Source of the DNA: Dermatophagoides farinae
Taxonomy: Eukaryota; Arthropoda; Arachnida; Sarcoptiformes; Pyroglyphidae
NCBI RefSeq assembly: GCF_024713945.1
Contig: NC_134677.1
Span: forward strand, 8,392,001 to 8,456,000
Length of the DNA: 64,000 nucleotides
Direction of reading: 5' to 3'
Numbering within the stretch: the stretch's first letter is position 1; each line of letters opens with the position of its first letter. The translations under genes were made by a program, and so were the position numbers. Positions 63,528 through 64,000 of the stretch are shown here, piece by piece. The notes beneath the pieces were generated by a model. That model worked only from the letters and a program-made list of their open reading frames with translations, did not search any database and was not told the origin of the DNA.

Positions 63528-64000
63528 TAATCATCATCATCATCATCATTTTTCATTTTCAATTATCGTTTCTTACTTTTACAATCATCATCATTTATAA
63601 TACAGATCTTCATATAAAAGATTCAAATTTATAAGAAATTTTTACCAGAATTAAATTAAAAAAAAAAAAAAAATCACCGAGTTTTGTCACGTGAGAAAAT
63701 GAACCATTTTTTCTGAAAACTAGATGGCAGCAGATGAAATTGTTTTTTTTCTCTGTTCACTTGTTTAAATTAAAAAAAAAATACCGGCAATTAAATGATT
63801 GGAAACATTTCAAATGGCCAGTTTTTTTTCATTTCGTGTTCATTGAAAAAACAAAACAATATCAGCCATCAAATGAAACAACGAAAAAGTGATCAATATA
63901 CTTGTTGGTCATTCCAATTTAATATTTAAAAAAAAATGAACATATTGGATGTAAATCACCAAAAAAAAAAAACTAAACAAAACAAAAAAAACCATTTATT
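63528..64000. other. 3' flank of MED27
   Basis: 473 bp with ATC repeats, a likely poly(A) signal at 63650 and A/T homopolymers. No other gene start is recognised before the window ends. Confidence 0.6.

Overview
The window is AT-rich eukaryotic nuclear DNA. It has short GT-AG introns (many under 100 bp), long T/A homopolymers, dense CA/GA/GAT/AAC microsatellites, and proteins loaded with Asn, Asp, His and Ser runs. An aminergic GPCR of octopamine-receptor type, compact multi-exon housekeeping genes and this base composition together suggest an arthropod. An acariform mite (dust-mite or scab-mite relatives) is my best guess; that is inference, not something I could test.

Layout. 1-16.8 kb: no gene recognised; microsatellites, three very long GA/CT arrays, a duplicated segment and a cluster of an 8-bp palindrome. 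16.9-21.6 kb (+): biogenic-amine GPCR with an 18-nt microexon that carries the NPxxY motif. 24.5-30.9 kb (-): 15-exon plasma-membrane Ca2+ ATPase with an unusually short C-terminus. 31.3-32.4 kb (+): ATPAF1, divergent from the ATPase. 32.7-40.6 kb (-): ARID5B-like chromatin regulator with a 3-kb intron. 40.6-49.4 kb: no gene recognised. 49.4-63.5 kb: a gene-dense block of ZW10 (-), UBLCP1 (-), an LSD1-family histone demethylase (+), an IGFBP7-like secreted protein (-), a small secreted protein of unknown function (+), an intronless orphan seven-helix receptor (-), a polypeptide GalNAc-transferase (-) and MED27 (+).

The genes are mostly unrelated housekeeping or signalling genes. Several form head-to-head pairs with 270-410 bp between start codons (ATPase/ATPAF1, UBLCP1/LSD1-like, GalNAc-T/MED27). 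Others form tail-to-tail pairs with under 100 bp between stops (LSD1-like/IGFBP7-like, small secreted/orphan receptor). Exon boundaries were read by hand from splice sites, reading phase and family conservation.

Four or five apparent single-base frame breaks sit inside otherwise conserved genes: the third intracellular loop of the GPCR, ARID5B twice, and the IGFBP7-like gene. The simplest explanation is residual indel error in a long-read assembly, but real changes or tiny introns are not excluded. The clearest positive discovery is the 18-nt in-frame microexon of the GPCR, whose skipping would delete exactly the NPxxY region.
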